A stretch of 64,000 nt of DNA, taken from NCBI RefSeq assembly GCF_015352955.1, contig NZ_JACYOX010000024.1:27742-91741 (forward strand), written 5' to 3'. Shown here in pieces: positions 1 through 9,689 of this stretch. Origin of the DNA: Noviherbaspirillum soli (GTDB lineage Bacteria; Pseudomonadota; Gammaproteobacteria; Burkholderiales; Burkholderiaceae_D). The notes under the pieces are model-generated. The model saw nothing but the letters and a program-made list of their open reading frames with translations, was not told the origin of the DNA and made no database searches. Within the stretch, counting starts at the first letter, position 1; every line of letters begins with the position of its first letter. A program made the position numbers and the translations under genes.

Positions 1-606
1 AAGCTCGACGATTTTTTCCTCGCCATAGGCAAGGAAACCTTCAGCCTGCGCCAGGTAGAGCAGGCATTGCATGCGGAGGATGGCAAGGCGGCCAAGCCGG
101 TCAATCCGGATGATGCCGTCGTGCCGCGAAAGAGCAGGGCGTCCAGCGTGACGCAGGGTGCGAAGTCGGGCGTTCTCGTCGTGGGCACGGAAGGCTTGCT
201 GACACAGCTGGCGCGCTGCTGCAAGCCGGCGCCGCCGGATGAGATCGTCGGTTTCGTCACCCGTGGCAAGGGCGTTTCCATCCACCGGGCCGCCTGCAAG
301 AACTTTGCGGCGATGGAGGCGGCGGCGCCGGAGAGGGTGATCGCCACCGAGTGGGGGCTGCCGGCTGCCGAAACGGTCTATCCGGTTGACCTGTTCATTC
401 TCGCCAGTGACCGTCAGGGTCTGCTGCGCGATATCTCGGAAATCCTGTTGCGCGAGAAGATCAACGTGATCGGCGTCAGCACCCAGAGCAGCAAGGGTCA
501 GGCGCGCATGGCATTCACTGCCGAGATCACTTCCACTGCCCAGTTGCAAAGAGCCTTGCAGATCATCCGTGACGTGAATGGCGTACAGGAGGCCAGGCGG
601 AATTGA
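1..606 (+). CDS. relA: RelA/SpoT-family (p)ppGpp synthetase, C-terminal part (truncated by window edge)
   Basis: The reading frame is open from base 1, so only the last about 201 residues are present and the catalytic HD/synthetase half lies outside. The visible part has the conserved zinc-finger/RIS segment (ARCCKPAPPDEIVGF, then GKGVSIHRAAC) and a C-terminal ACT domain (DLFILASDRQGLLRDIS through the end). These regulatory domains sense ribosome-bound uncharged tRNA in Rel proteins. The position just before tRNA-Val and thrS fits betaproteobacterial relA rather than spoT, although the two cannot be separated with certainty from this fragment. The alarmone links it functionally to the aminoacyl-tRNA synthetase genes that follow. 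Confidence 0.93.
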   Translation, partial: KLDDFFLAIGKETFSLRQVEQALHAEDGKAAKPVNPDDAVVPRKSRASSVTQGAKSGVLVVGTEGLLTQLARCCKPAPPDEIVGFVTRGKGVSIHRAACKNFAAMEAAAPERVIATEWGLPAAETVYPVDLFILASDRQGLLRDISEILLREKINVIGVSTQSSKGQARMAFTAEITSTAQLQRALQIIRDVNGVQEARRN

Positions 607-624
607 AGAAGTTTGAAATGACCC

Positions 625-653
625 TTGGCAAATCCGATTCGTGCCCCTATAAT
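625..653 (+). promoter_or_regulatory. sigma70-type promoter of tRNA-Val
   Basis: TTGGCA (625-630) and a perfect TATAAT (648-653) are separated by 17 bases, and the mature tRNA starts 12 bases after the -10 box. Spacing and sequence are near consensus. It lies between the relA stop and the tRNA, so the tRNA need not depend on relA read-through. Confidence 0.75.
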
Positions 654-664
654 CCTGCTTCCTC

Positions 665-741
665 AGGCGCGTAGCTCAGCTGGTTAGAGCACTACCTTGA
701 CATGGTAGGGGTCGTTGGTTCGAGTCCAATCGTGCCTACCA
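665..741 (+). tRNA. tRNA-Val(GAC)
   Basis: A full cloverleaf can be drawn. The acceptor AGGCGCG pairs with CGTGCCT, the D-arm is GTAGCTCAGCTGGTTAGAGC, the anticodon loop TTGACAT carries GAC, the T-loop is TTCGAGT, and the CCA end is encoded. A strong promoter precedes it and a strong terminator follows. Confidence 0.97.
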
Positions 742-791
742 ATGGATTTTGATCTTTTGATGCATCGAGGGTTAAAAATCATTGGTTTCGG

Positions 792-824
792 AAAAAGCAC
801 CGTCGAAAGACGGTGCTTTTTTTT
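792..824 (+). terminator. rho-independent terminator after tRNA-Val
   Basis: A perfect 8-bp stem GCACCGTC/GACGGTGC (797-804 with 809-816) with a GAAA tetraloop is preceded by an A-run and followed by eight T. This is a textbook intrinsic terminator ending the tRNA transcript. Confidence 0.93.
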
Positions 825-1034
825 CGTCCCCGTTTTCCTGTGCTGCTCTTCTCCTTCCGGCTTTCAAGCTTTCATCTCCTGTCGTGACGTCGTGACGTCG
901 TGCTGCGCAACCTTGCTGCAAATTTTGATGTGCATCATTCCGCTGCATCCCGTCCATTCAATACCATCTCTTCCATCTCTTAGGGACCGTCTCGGTGCGG
1001 CTGCTTGCCGGCAGCCAGCGCAAAGGAGGGGCAG

Positions 1035-2159
1035 ATGGCATCGACATTGAAACAATTTGTTCTCGGCCTGATCTTTTGTATGCCGATTGCGGCAATGGCG
1101 AATGGCACCGCAGCGTCGCACTCAGGTTCGGGAAATGCTTATCTGGCTGGCAGCGAAGTCAGAATCAATCAGGCAGTCCCGGCTGATCTTTACGCAGCCG
1201 GCGGGACGCTGGTGATTGCGGAACCAGTGGCCGAGGATGCAACACTGGCTGGCGGCAGGATCGATGTGGCGGCGGCGGTGGGTCAGGATTTGCGTGTCAC
1301 CGGCGGCAAGGTAAGGATCGATGCCAGGGTCGGCGGCGACCTCCTGGCAGCTGGCGGCGATATTAGCGTTTCCCCAAGCAGCCGTGTGGGAGGTGATGTG
1401 ATGCTCGCGGGTGGGGAGGTCCGCTTTGCCGGTCAGGCGATGAGGGATATCAAGCTTGCTGGCGGCAAGCTCGTGCTGGCTGGCGAGGTCAGGGGCAATG
1501 CGCGTCTCTATGGCCAGGATATCCGGCTTGCGCCTGGAGCGAAAATATTGGGCGATCTGACCTATGCCAGCAGGAATCCGCTCTCCGATCAGGAATTGGC
1601 GCTGGTTGCGGGCAATGTCAGGCGAGAAGATGATGCGCCAGGCCACAGCAACAACGTCGGCAGTGGCTGGATGCATCCACTATTATTCATCAGCATGCTG
1701 GCCTGTGGATCCACTCTGTTTCTTGTCTTTCCGAATGCAGTGGAAGGTGCGGAGCAGGCCATGCGTCATACACCGCTGAAAAGTCTGGCGCTCGGCCTGG
1801 TTTTGCTGTTTGCCTTGCCGCCTATGGCCATTCTTTTCATGATTACTGTCATCGGCATCCCGATCGGTTTTGGACTGATATTCGCGTATCCGCTGCTGTT
1901 GCTGCTGGGCTATCTGTGTGCTGCATTATTTGTCAGCCATGCGGTTGCGCATGCGCTGAAGCAATCTGGCAAGACTGGGGCAGCCCGGCAGATCGTTTTC
2001 CTGGCGTTCGCGCTGCTGCTGTTCAGTCTGGCTGCCAACATCCCGATGCTTGGTGGCATGCTGGTTTTCCTGGTGGCTGTGATGGGCGCGGGCGCTCTGG
2101 TGCAATGGCTCTACCGGCGCTACCGAGGCAGGGCCGCGGGTGCGGAAGCCTCGCTTTGA
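1035..2159 (+). CDS. polymer-forming (bactofilin-like beta-solenoid) protein with C-terminal membrane domain
   Basis: Start chosen at 1035, where AAAGGAGG sits at ideal spacing (374 residues). An N-terminal signal peptide (LKQFVLGLIFCMPIAAMA) is followed by about 170 residues of short glycine-rich repeats such as LAGGRIDV, VTGGKVRI, LAAGGDIS and LAGGEVRF. This is the imperfect right-handed beta-helix pattern of bactofilin-related proteins. The C-terminal 150 residues hold about four hydrophobic helices and a short arginine-rich tail. It is probably an exported or periplasmic solenoid anchored in the inner membrane. Cytoplasmic bactofilins lack the signal peptide and membrane part, so a cytoskeletal role should not be assumed. 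It stands alone between two terminators. Confidence 0.75.
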   Translation: MASTLKQFVLGLIFCMPIAAMANGTAASHSGSGNAYLAGSEVRINQAVPADLYAAGGTLVIAEPVAEDATLAGGRIDVAAAVGQDLRVTGGKVRIDARVGGDLLAAGGDISVSPSSRVGGDVMLAGGEVRFAGQAMRDIKLAGGKLVLAGEVRGNARLYGQDIRLAPGAKILGDLTYASRNPLSDQELALVAGNVRREDDAPGHSNNVGSGWMHPLLFISMLACGSTLFLVFPNAVEGAEQAMRHTPLKSLALGLVLLFALPPMAILFMITVIGIPIGFGLIFAYPLLLLLGYLCAALFVSHAVAHALKQSGKTGAARQIVFLAFALLLFSLAANIPMLGGMLVFLVAVMGAGALVQWLYRRYRGRAAGAEASL

Positions 2160-2243
2160 GTCTGGAAATCCGGCGTTGAGTCTGGTAAGCTCGCCCCTCA
2201 TTCCAAATTCTGTTTATGTAAGAGCGAGAAAGGCAATCCGGTT

Positions 2244-2288
2244 ATGACACCGCGAACTACCCCGCAGCAAGTCCAGGAGCGACGCTAG
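2244..2288 (+). CDS. putative thrS leader peptide (14 aa, three Thr codons)
   Basis: An ATG at 2244 opens a 14-codon frame, MTPRTTPQQVQERR, that ends in TAG. Three of the first six codons encode threonine (ACA, ACT, ACC), and AAAGG lies about 10 bases upstream. A compact intrinsic terminator begins 27 bases after its stop and thrS starts 62 bases after that terminator. This is the layout of a transcription attenuator in which stalling at Thr codons prevents termination. The peptide is inferred; its size gives no coding statistics. Confidence 0.45.
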   Translation: MTPRTTPQQVQERR

Positions 2289-2314
2289 TCGGGATCTTTT
2301 TCGTCTTACTTATT

Positions 2315-2344
2315 GAAAAAGCGCGGCTGGTCCGCGTTTTTTTT
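2315..2344 (+). terminator. intrinsic terminator / candidate attenuator upstream of thrS
   Basis: The stem CGCGG/CCGCG is extended by an A5/T5 pairing, with loop CTGGT and an eight-T run. It lies entirely in the leader between the putative Thr-rich peptide and thrS, so thrS transcription starting upstream must read through it. Confidence 0.8.
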
Positions 2345-2406
2345 CGTCCCGGTTCTTTATCTTCCACATCGCAGTACACCGGCCCAGGCCGGACATGGAG
2401 AGCACA

Positions 2407-4314
2407 ATGATTGCAGTCAGACTTCCCGACGGTTCGCAACGCCAGTTCGAATCCCCGGTTACCGTGGCGCAGGTCGCCGCCAGCATAGGCGCAGGCCTGG
2501 CCAAGGCGGCGCTGGCCGGTAAGGTGGATGGCAAGGTGGTGGATACTTCCCACCTGATCGACCATGATGCCGACCTCGCCATCATCACCGACAAGGATCC
2601 GGAGGGCATCGACGTCATCCGCCATTCCACTGCGCACTTGCTGGCCTATGCGGTCAAGGAGTTGTTCCCCGATGCGCAGGTCACCATCGGCCCGGTGATC
2701 GAGAACGGCTTTTATTATGATTTTTCCTACAAGCGTCCGTTTACCCCCGAGGATCTGCAGGCCATCGAAAAGAAGATGGCGGAACTGGCCAAGCGTGATG
2801 AGCCGGTAACCCGCTCGGTGCTGCCGCGCGACGAGGCGGTCGCTTATTTCAAGTCCATCGGCGAAGACTACAAGGCCGAGATCATTGCCTCCATTCCCGC
2901 CAACGAGGATGTCTCGCTGTATGCGGAAGGCAAGTTCACCGACCTGTGCCGCGGCCCGCACGTGCCGTCCACCGGCAAGCTCAAGGTGTTCAAGCTGATG
3001 AAGCTGGCCGGCGCCTACTGGCGCGGCGACTCCAAGAACGAAATGCTGCAGCGTATCTACGGCACTGCCTGGGGCAAGAAGGAAGACCAGGAAGCCTATC
3101 TGCACATGCTGGAAGAAGCCGAGAAGCGCGACCATCGCAAGCTGGGTCGTCAACTGGATCTGTTCCATTTCCAGGATGAGGCGCCAGGCTTGATCTTCTG
3201 GCATCCGAAAGGCTGGACCATCTGGCAGCAGGTCGAGCAGTACATGCGCACGGTCTACCAGGACAACGGCTTCCAGGAAGTGAAGGGGCCGCAGATTCTT
3301 GATCGCAGCCTGTGGGAAAAGTCGGGCCACTGGGAAAACTACAAGGAGAATATGTTCACGACCGAGTCGGAGAACCGTTCCTATGCCCTGAAACCGATGA
3401 ACTGCCCGGGACATGTGCAGATATTCAAGTCCAACATGCATTCCTACCGCGAACTGCCGCTACGCTACGGCGAGTTCGGCCAGTGCCACCGCAATGAGCC
3501 ATCCGGTTCCCTGCACGGCATGATGCGGGTGCGCGGATTCACGCAGGATGATGGCCATATCTTCTGCACCGAAGACCAGATCCTGGACGAGTGCGTCAAT
3601 GCCACTGCCTTGTTGCAGAAGGTGTACAAGGATTTCGGCTTCAATGAAATCATCTACAAGGTGGCAACGCGCCCGGAAAAGCGGGTTGGCTCGGACGAGG
3701 CATGGGACAAGGCCGAGGCTGCGCTGATCGAATCGCTGAAGCGTTCCGGATGTGAATTTGAAATCGCTCCGGGCGAAGGCGCTTTCTATGGTCCGAAGAT
3801 CGAATATACGCTGAAGGATGCGATCGGCAGGATGTGGCAATGCGGCACGATTCAGGTCGATTTCTCGATGCCGGTGCGGTTGGAAGCGGAATATGTTGCT
3901 GAAGACAATACGCGCAAGGTTCCCGTCATGCTGCACCGCGCGATTCTCGGTTCCCTGGAACGTTTCATTGGCATGCTGATCGAAAACCACGCTGGCGCAT
4001 TGCCTTTATGGCTCGCGCCGGTGCAGGTCGTGGTTCTGAATATTTCCGATGCCCAGGCGGATTATGCCCGTGAGGTAACACAAGCCTTGAAAAAACAAGG
4101 GTTTAGGGTGAATTCGGATTTGCGCAACGAGAAAATAACCTATAAAATACGCGAGCATTCCGTCCAAAAATTGCCGTACATCATAGTGGTGGGCGACAAG
4201 GAACGGGATTCGAATACGGTGGCCGTGCGTGCGCGTGGCAACGTCGATCTGGGCAGCATGCCAGTCGATGCGCTGGTGGAAAGACTCTCCCGAGAACTCG
4301 AAACCAAAGCCTGA
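2407..4314 (+). CDS. thrS: threonine--tRNA ligase
   Basis: Charges tRNA-Thr in the cytoplasm. Start taken at 2407 ([10 protein letters not shown], matching the family N-terminus, with GGAGAG just upstream), giving 635 residues; an in-frame ATG four codons earlier is less likely. Visible regions are the TGS domain (1-60), the editing domain with HSTAHLLAY, the class II catalytic core with the zinc cysteine in MNCPGHV and motif 2 region [18 protein letters not shown], and the C-terminal anticodon-binding domain. It heads the cluster thrS-infC-rpmI-rplT. The terminator in its leader suggests regulated read-through. Confidence 0.98.
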   Translation: MIAVRLPDGSQRQFESPVTVAQVAASIGAGLAKAALAGKVDGKVVDTSHLIDHDADLAIITDKDPEGIDVIRHSTAHLLAYAVKELFPDAQVTIGPVIENGFYYDFSYKRPFTPEDLQAIEKKMAELAKRDEPVTRSVLPRDEAVAYFKSIGEDYKAEIIASIPANEDVSLYAEGKFTDLCRGPHVPSTGKLKVFKLMKLAGAYWRGDSKNEMLQRIYGTAWGKKEDQEAYLHMLEEAEKRDHRKLGRQLDLFHFQDEAPGLIFWHPKGWTIWQQVEQYMRTVYQDNGFQEVKGPQILDRSLWEKSGHWENYKENMFTTESENRSYALKPMNCPGHVQIFKSNMHSYRELPLRYGEFGQCHRNEPSGSLHGMMRVRGFTQDDGHIFCTEDQILDECVNATALLQKVYKDFGFNEIIYKVATRPEKRVGSDEAWDKAEAALIESLKRSGCEFEIAPGEGAFYGPKIEYTLKDAIGRMWQCGTIQVDFSMPVRLEAEYVAEDNTRKVPVMLHRAILGSLERFIGMLIENHAGALPLWLAPVQVVVLNISDAQADYAREVTQALKKQGFRVNSDLRNEKITYKIREHSVQKLPYIIVVGDKERDSNTVAVRARGNVDLGSMPVDALVERLSRELETKA

Positions 4315-4373
4315 GCGGGGAACCCGCTGCGCAAAAGCACGGCTTAATCATTTGATTTTCAAAGGAAACTACA

Positions 4374-4895
4374 ATAGCTACTGACAAGTCGCATCGCATT
4401 AATGGCGAAATCAATGCGCCCGAACTGCGCCTGAGTGGCGTGGACAACGAGCCGATCGGCATCGTTAGCCTGGCCGAAGCTTTCCGTCTTGCCGAAGAGA
4501 AGAACGTTGATCTGGTGGAGATTGCGCCCAATGCAAATCCCCCGGTCGCTCGTTTGATGGACTACGGCAAGTTCAAGTACCAGGAACAGAAGCGGGCGCA
4601 TGAAGCGAAGCTGAAGCAGAAAGTCATTTCGGTCAAGGAAGTCAAATTCCGCCCGGGCACGGACGATGGCGATTACAACATCAAGGTTCGTAATCTGATC
4701 AAGTTCCTGGACGAAGGCGACAAGACCAAGATTACCCTGCGTTTCCGTGGTCGTGAAATGGCGCACCAGGAAATCGGCATGCGCATGCTGGAACGTCTGA
4801 AGTCCGATCTCGAGCCGTATGGCCAGGTCGAGCAGTGGCCCAAGATGGAAGGCCGTCAGATGATCATGGTGCTGGCGCCGAAAAAGAAGAAGTAG
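4374..4895 (+). CDS. infC: translation initiation factor IF-3 (rare ATA start codon)
   Basis: Binds the 30S subunit and enforces start-codon fidelity. The conserved IF3 N-terminus ([12 protein letters not shown]) can only be included by starting at the ATA codon at 4374, which is preceded by AAAGGA at proper spacing. The first in-frame standard start (GTG at 4440) would remove the conserved first 22 residues. The resulting 173 residues match family length. IF3 genes characteristically use non-AUG starts so that IF3 represses its own translation; E. coli uses ATT. The N-domain, lysine-rich linker ([11 protein letters not shown]) and C-domain ending in KKKK are all present. Confidence 0.93.
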   Translation: MATDKSHRINGEINAPELRLSGVDNEPIGIVSLAEAFRLAEEKNVDLVEIAPNANPPVARLMDYGKFKYQEQKRAHEAKLKQKVISVKEVKFRPGTDDGDYNIKVRNLIKFLDEGDKTKITLRFRGREMAHQEIGMRMLERLKSDLEPYGQVEQWPKMEGRQMIMVLAPKKKK

Positions 4896-5043
4896 CTGTT
4901 GTCGTAGCCAAAAAATTCCGTGAGCCGCTTCTTGCAGGCGGTCCACGCAATAACGTCAGCCATCAGGCTGCCGTAAAACAAGTGAGAGCAGGCATCAAAG
5001 TGCAGCCACAGGTTGCCACCTGCAATCATGTTAAAAAATGGAG

Positions 5044-5059
5044 CTGTCCATAAGGACAG
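5044..5059 (+). promoter_or_regulatory. hairpin covering the rpmI ribosome-binding site
   Basis: CTGTCC-ATAA-GGACAG forms a perfect 6-bp stem whose 3' arm contains the AAGGA Shine-Dalgarno of rpmI (start at 5068). In E. coli, rpmI-rplT translation is repressed by L20 through mRNA structure in this interval. A similar translational operator is inferred here. The 172-base infC-rpmI gap is long enough for such a leader. Confidence 0.5.
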
Positions 5060-5067
5060 GTATTGCT

Positions 5068-5265
5068 ATGCCAAAAATGAAAACGAAGAGCAGCGCGAAG
5101 AAGCGCTTTCGTGTACGTCCGGGTGGAACCGTCAAGCGCGGCCAGGCGTTCAAGCGCCACATCCTGACCAAGAAAACCACCAAGACCAAACGTCAACTGC
5201 GCGGTGCCGCCGATGTCCATGCAACAAACATGGTGTCAGTACGCGCAATGATGCCGTTCGCTTAA
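5068..5265 (+). CDS. rpmI: 50S ribosomal protein L35 (bL35)
   Basis: The 65-residue basic protein starts [16 protein letters not shown], the typical bL35 N-terminus, and ends [12 protein letters not shown]. The ATG at 5068 was chosen because it gives family length; in-frame upstream codons would add a non-conserved extension. It lies in the conserved infC-rpmI-rplT order and is separated from rplT by 21 bases with a shared transcript expected. A small hairpin covers its ribosome-binding site. Confidence 0.97.
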   Translation: MPKMKTKSSAKKRFRVRPGGTVKRGQAFKRHILTKKTTKTKRQLRGAADVHATNMVSVRAMMPFA

Positions 5266-5286
5266 CCTCACATTTAAGGAGTAACC

Positions 5287-5646
5287 ATGCCTAGAGTAAA
5301 ACGTGGGGTCACAGCACGGGCCCGTCATAAGAAAGTTCTCGATCAAGCCAAAGGCTACCGCGGCCGCCGCAGCAAGGTCTACCGCGTAGCCAAGCAGGCC
5401 GTCATGCGCGCAGGCCAGTATGCCTACCGTGACCGCCGCAACAAGAAGCGCGTGTTCCGCGCACTGTGGATCACCCGTATCAACGCCGCTTCGCGTTCGC
5501 ACGGCCTGACCTACAGCGTATTCATGAATGGTCTGAAGCGCGCTGCCATCGAACTGGACCGTAAAGTCCTGGCCGACATGGCTGTGACCGACAAGCCGGC
5601 ATTTGCCGCTATCGTCAATCAGGTGAAAGCCGCGATCGCTGCTTAA
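5287..5646 (+). CDS. rplT: 50S ribosomal protein L20 (bL20)
   Basis: 119 residues starting [18 protein letters not shown], the conserved bL20 signature; strongly basic N-terminal arm, family length. It binds 23S rRNA domain I early in 50S assembly and in studied enterics represses its own operon. AAGGAG lies 7 bases before the ATG. It is followed by two hairpins and then pheS. Confidence 0.98.
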   Translation: MPRVKRGVTARARHKKVLDQAKGYRGRRSKVYRVAKQAVMRAGQYAYRDRRNKKRVFRALWITRINAASRSHGLTYSVFMNGLKRAAIELDRKVLADMAVTDKPAFAAIVNQVKAAIAA

Positions 5647-5656
5647 TTGTTAGCAT

Positions 5657-5720
5657 CCATCATTGCTTGCAGATGATGGCAGGAGCGGGGCACAGGTGTA
5701 CACCTTTGCCCCGCTTTGTT
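5657..5720 (+). terminator. double hairpin / partial terminator between rplT and pheS
   Basis: First hairpin: CCATCAT/ATGATGG (5657-5663 with 5673-5679). The second is much stronger: AGCGGGGC/GCCCCGCT (5684-5691 with 5708-5715) with an inner palindrome AGGTGTACACCT, followed by TTGTTT. It probably ends or attenuates transcription before pheS. No convincing Phe-codon leader peptide like E. coli pheM was found next to it. Confidence 0.65.
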
Positions 5721-5787
5721 TGGCGGCTACATGGTCGTTTTCAACCGGCTGTCTCTTTCGGCTTCAATCAGAAAGCGGAAATACCGC

Positions 5788-6804
5788 ATGACTTCCTTAG
5801 AACAACTCGTAACGCAGGCGCAGGCTGATTTCGCCGCCGCGCCGGATGCCGCGGCACTGGAAAACGCCAAGGCAAAATATCTCGGAAAAACTGGCCAGAT
5901 CACCGAGCAGATGAAGGGCCTGGGCAAGCTGGCGCCGGATGAGCGACGCGCCCAGGGTGCCGTGATCAACGCAGCCAAGGAACAAATCGAGTCGGCGCTG
6001 ACCGCTCGTCGCGACGCATTGGCCGATGCCCAGTTGCAAGCGCGACTTAACGCGGAAGCGATCGACGTCACGTTGCCCGGCCGCGGACGAGGCAAGGGCG
6101 GCATCCATCCAGTCATGCGTAGCTGGAAGCGCGTGGAAGAAATCTTCGGTTCGATCGGCTTCGATGTTGCCGACGGCCCGGAAATCGAAACCGACTGGAC
6201 CAATTTCACCGCACTGAACAGCCCGGAAAATCATCCGGCGCGTTCAATGCAGGACACATTCTATGTGGATGGCAAGGACAGCCAGGGCAAGCCGCTGCTG
6301 CTGCGCACCCACACCAGCCCGATGCAGGTACGTTACGCCCGCATGAACAAGCCCCCGATCAAGGTCATCGCGCCGGGCAGGACGTATCGCGTCGACAGCG
6401 ACGCCACCCATTCGCCGATGTTCCATCAGGTCGAAGGTCTTTGGATAGACGAAAACATCAGCTTTGCCGACCTGAAGGGCGTCTATCTCAATTTTGTTCG
6501 GGCTTTCTTCGAGACTGACGATTTGCAAGTGCGTTTCCGTCCCTCCTATTTCCCGTTCACCGAACCTTCGGCTGAAATCGATATTGCTTTTGGTAGCGGG
6601 CCGCTGAAGGGGCGCTGGCTGGAAGTCTCCGGCGCAGGGCAGGTGCACCCGACCGTGGTGCGCAATATGGGCCTGGATCCGGATCGCTACATCGGTTTCG
6701 CCTTTGGCTCCGGCCTGGAGCGGCTGACCATGCTGCGCTATGGCATTAACGATCTGCGCCTGTTCTACGAAGGCGATCTGCGCTTCCTGAAACAATTTAA
6801 TTAA
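5788..6804 (+). CDS. pheS: phenylalanine--tRNA ligase alpha subunit
   Basis: 338 residues from the ATG at 5788 ([15 protein letters not shown]), which fits the family start; upstream in-frame codons would add about 24 unconserved residues. An N-terminal coiled-coil tRNA-binding segment is followed by the class II catalytic domain. Motif 2 region [16 protein letters not shown] and motif 3 region [12 protein letters not shown] are both intact. It forms the alpha2beta2 enzyme with PheT, encoded 11 bases downstream. Confidence 0.98.
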   Translation: MTSLEQLVTQAQADFAAAPDAAALENAKAKYLGKTGQITEQMKGLGKLAPDERRAQGAVINAAKEQIESALTARRDALADAQLQARLNAEAIDVTLPGRGRGKGGIHPVMRSWKRVEEIFGSIGFDVADGPEIETDWTNFTALNSPENHPARSMQDTFYVDGKDSQGKPLLLRTHTSPMQVRYARMNKPPIKVIAPGRTYRVDSDATHSPMFHQVEGLWIDENISFADLKGVYLNFVRAFFETDDLQVRFRPSYFPFTEPSAEIDIAFGSGPLKGRWLEVSGAGQVHPTVVRNMGLDPDRYIGFAFGSGLERLTMLRYGINDLRLFYEGDLRFLKQFN

Positions 6805-6815
6805 GACGGTTTCCT

Positions 6816-9245
6816 ATGCAATTCTCCGAAAGCTGGCTGCGCACGATGGCCGATCCGGGCATGACCTCGGATGAGCTGTCCCATCTACTGACGATGTCCG
6901 GTCTCGAAGTGGAAGAGGTGGAGCCTGTAGCACCGCCGTTTTCCAACGTGGTGGTAGGCAAGGTGCTGGAAGTGGCGCGCCACCCGAATGCGGACCGGCT
7001 CAATGTCTGCCAGGTCGATGCCGGTACCGGCACGCTGCTCAATATCGTTTGTGGCGCACCCAATGTGCGGCCTGGCATGAAAGTGCCTTGCGCAATGGCC
7101 GGCGCAGTCTTGCCGCCGGGTGAGGATGGCAAGCCGTTCGAGATCCGGGTCGGTCAGTTGCGTGGCGTGGAATCGCAGGGCATGTTGTGTTCGGCACGCG
7201 AACTGAAGCTGTCGGAAGATCATGGCGGCCTGCTGGAATTGCCGGATGACGCGCCGGTCGGACAGAATTTCCGCGATTACTACCAGTTGAATGACCTGCG
7301 TTTCACGATCAAGCTCACGCCCAACAAGGCTGATTGCCTGTCGGTGCTGGGTGTTGCACGGGAGGTTTCTGCGCTGACGGGCGTGAGCCTGCGTGAGCCG
7401 ACCTTCAAGCCGGTTACCGTCACATCCGATGAAAAGCTGCCGGTGGCGATTTCAGCGCCGGATTTATGCGGTCGGTTCTCGGGAAGAATCATCCGTGGCC
7501 TGAATGCCCGGGCAGCCACGCCGGACTGGATGAAGCGCCGGCTTGAGCGCAGCGGCCAGCGTCCGATTTCCGCTCTGGTGGACATTTCCAACTATGTGAT
7601 GCTGGAACTTGGCCGTCCCAGCCACGTGTTTGATCTGGACAAGATCCATGGTGGGCTGGATGTGCGCTGGGGGCGCAAGGGCGAAAGCCTGAAGCTGCTC
7701 AACGGCAATACTGTCGACGTGGATGAATGGGTGGGTGTCATCGCCGATCACAAGGAAATTGAATCACTGGCAGGCATCATGGGCGGTGATTCGACGGCTG
7801 TATCGCTGGACACCCGGAATATTTATCTGGAAGCTGCATTCTGGCATCCGCAGGCAATACAGGGTCGCGCGCGCCGCTACAATTTTTCCACTGATGCTGC
7901 TCATCGCTTCGAACGTGGCGTCGACTATGCAACCACAGTCGAACATCTGGAGCGGATTACCGCGCTGATTGTTGAAATATGCGGTCAGCCGGGAATCACC
8001 GTGGTCGGTCCTGTCGATGACCATGTCGTCAATTTGCCCAAGCGTGCGCCGGTCGCCGTGCGCACCGAGCGTGCCCGCAAGGTCATCGGTGTGCCGCTTG
8101 ACGATGAGCAGATTGCCGACATCTTCAGCCGTCTGAAGCTGCCCTACAGCCAGGACGCAGGCGTATTCCACGTCAGGCCGCCGTCGTATCGCTTCGATAT
8201 CGAAATCGAGGAAGACCTGATCGAGGAAATCGCCCGGGTGTACGGCTTTGAAAATATTCCCGCGCTACCGCCCGTCGCTGCGAATGAAATTCGCATCGCT
8301 CCCGAGAACACGCGTTCGCTGTTCGACATTCGGCAACAACTGGCGGACCTGGATTACCAGGAAGTCATCAACTTCAGTTTTGTCGAAGAAGCGTGGGAAA
8401 AGGACTTTGCTGACAATGCTGCGCCCATCCGTTTGCTGAATCCGATTGCCAGCCAGATGAGCGTGATGCGCTCGACGCTGATCGGTAGTTTGGTCGCGAA
8501 CGTCCGCTATAACCTGAACCGTAAAATCAACCGTGTTCGCCTGTTTGAAACCGGCGCGATATTCAAGCGTGATGAACAGGTACAAGACGGCCCATTGTCT
8601 GTCGCCGGTTACTCGCAACCGAAAAAGGTAGCAGCAATCGCCTACGGCCAGACGGTGGAAGAGCAGTGGGGCCAGCTAGCGCGCAATGTCGACTATTTCG
8701 ATGTCAAGGCAGACCTGGAAGCACTATTTGCGCCAAGGGCGCTGCGCTTTTCAAGGGCTTCCCATCCGGCGCTGCATCCCGGACGTTCAGCCGACATTTC
8801 GCTGGATGGCAAGGTGATCGGCATTCTCGGCGAACTGCATCCGCGCTGGCAGCAAAAATACGACTTGCCCCTGGCGCCGGTGCTGTTTGAAGTCGATGCA
8901 GCCATTCTGCAGCAGCGTCTGGTGCCGTCCTACCAGGAAATATCGAAGTTCCCGGCCGTGACCCGCGACATTGCCCTGTTGGTAAAAAGCCACGTACAGG
9001 CGCAGGACCTGCTTGACGCGTTCGACGCTGAACGCCAGGCCGGAACGGTTGGCGGGATTGTGCAAGCCATTGTTTTGTTTGATGAATATCGTGGAAAAGG
9101 ACTGGAAAATGACGAAAAAAGCCTTGCTTTCCGGTTCACCTTGCAAGATACTCAAGCGACCCTGAACGACAACAATGTGGACGCGGCCATGGCTCGTTTC
9201 ATCGAGGCTGCCCACCAAAAATATGGTGCCGCACTGCGCACTTGA
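6816..9245 (+). CDS. pheT: phenylalanine--tRNA ligase beta subunit
   Basis: 809 residues, normal for bacterial PheT. Domain order is visible: the EMAP-like tRNA-binding domain (around 39-150, with [20 protein letters not shown]), the B3/B4 editing domain, B5, the catalytic-like domain, and the C-terminal ferredoxin-fold anticodon-binding domain ([18 protein letters not shown] onward). It pairs with PheS. Its stop is followed after 20 bases by ihfA, the order conserved in many proteobacteria. Confidence 0.98.
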   Translation: MQFSESWLRTMADPGMTSDELSHLLTMSGLEVEEVEPVAPPFSNVVVGKVLEVARHPNADRLNVCQVDAGTGTLLNIVCGAPNVRPGMKVPCAMAGAVLPPGEDGKPFEIRVGQLRGVESQGMLCSARELKLSEDHGGLLELPDDAPVGQNFRDYYQLNDLRFTIKLTPNKADCLSVLGVAREVSALTGVSLREPTFKPVTVTSDEKLPVAISAPDLCGRFSGRIIRGLNARAATPDWMKRRLERSGQRPISALVDISNYVMLELGRPSHVFDLDKIHGGLDVRWGRKGESLKLLNGNTVDVDEWVGVIADHKEIESLAGIMGGDSTAVSLDTRNIYLEAAFWHPQAIQGRARRYNFSTDAAHRFERGVDYATTVEHLERITALIVEICGQPGITVVGPVDDHVVNLPKRAPVAVRTERARKVIGVPLDDEQIADIFSRLKLPYSQDAGVFHVRPPSYRFDIEIEEDLIEEIARVYGFENIPALPPVAANEIRIAPENTRSLFDIRQQLADLDYQEVINFSFVEEAWEKDFADNAAPIRLLNPIASQMSVMRSTLIGSLVANVRYNLNRKINRVRLFETGAIFKRDEQVQDGPLSVAGYSQPKKVAAIAYGQTVEEQWGQLARNVDYFDVKADLEALFAPRALRFSRASHPALHPGRSADISLDGKVIGILGELHPRWQQKYDLPLAPVLFEVDAAILQQRLVPSYQEISKFPAVTRDIALLVKSHVQAQDLLDAFDAERQAGTVGGIVQAIVLFDEYRGKGLENDEKSLAFRFTLQDTQATLNDNNVDAAMARFIEAAHQKYGAALRT

Positions 9246-9265
9246 GGCAGGTGGGAATAACTGAA

Positions 9266-9679
9266 ATGAATGACGTGAACTCAGCCGAATTTCAATCTGT
9301 ATTAGCCGCTGACCTGAACCGTGCGATGATCGAAGCTCAAGCCCGGTCCCAGCTGGAAAAAGATCTCCCTACGCTGACAAAAGCCGAGCTCGCTGAAATG
9401 CTGTTCGAACAGGTGGGTTTGAACAAGCGGGAAGCCAAGGACATGGTCGAAACCTTTTTCGACGAGATCCGCAACGCCCTCGAGCGTGGCGAATTGGTGA
9501 AGCTGTCCGGCTTCGGCAACTTCCAGCTTCGCGACAAGCCGCAGCGGCCGGGCCGCAATCCCAAGACGGGGGAAGAGATACCGATCACCGCAAGGCGCGT
9601 CGTTACCTTTCATGCAAGCCAGAAGCTCAAGAGCATGGTGGAACTCGCCAGCCGCAAGCCCATCACTCGTGCCGCCTGA
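9266..9679 (+). CDS. ihfA: integration host factor subunit alpha
   Basis: 137 residues from ATG 9266. An in-frame TTG at 9242 overlapping the pheT stop would lengthen it slightly. The HU/IHF fold is clear: [22 protein letters not shown], then the DNA-minor-groove arm region [20 protein letters not shown] with the conserved Pro-bearing turn. IHF bends DNA as a heterodimer with IhfB. The N-terminus has about 30 residues before the conserved core, longer than the E. coli protein, as is common in Burkholderiales. pheT-ihfA-merR forms a tight cluster. Confidence 0.96.
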   Translation: MNDVNSAEFQSVLAADLNRAMIEAQARSQLEKDLPTLTKAELAEMLFEQVGLNKREAKDMVETFFDEIRNALERGELVKLSGFGNFQLRDKPQRPGRNPKTGEEIPITARRVVTFHASQKLKSMVELASRKPITRAA

Positions 9680-9689
9680 CTGACTGCCC

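Noticed and set aside
5673..5790. Phe-codon leader peptide (pheM-like) before pheS
   Set aside because: Possible frames contain only scattered Phe codons and run into pheS without a coherent leader layout.
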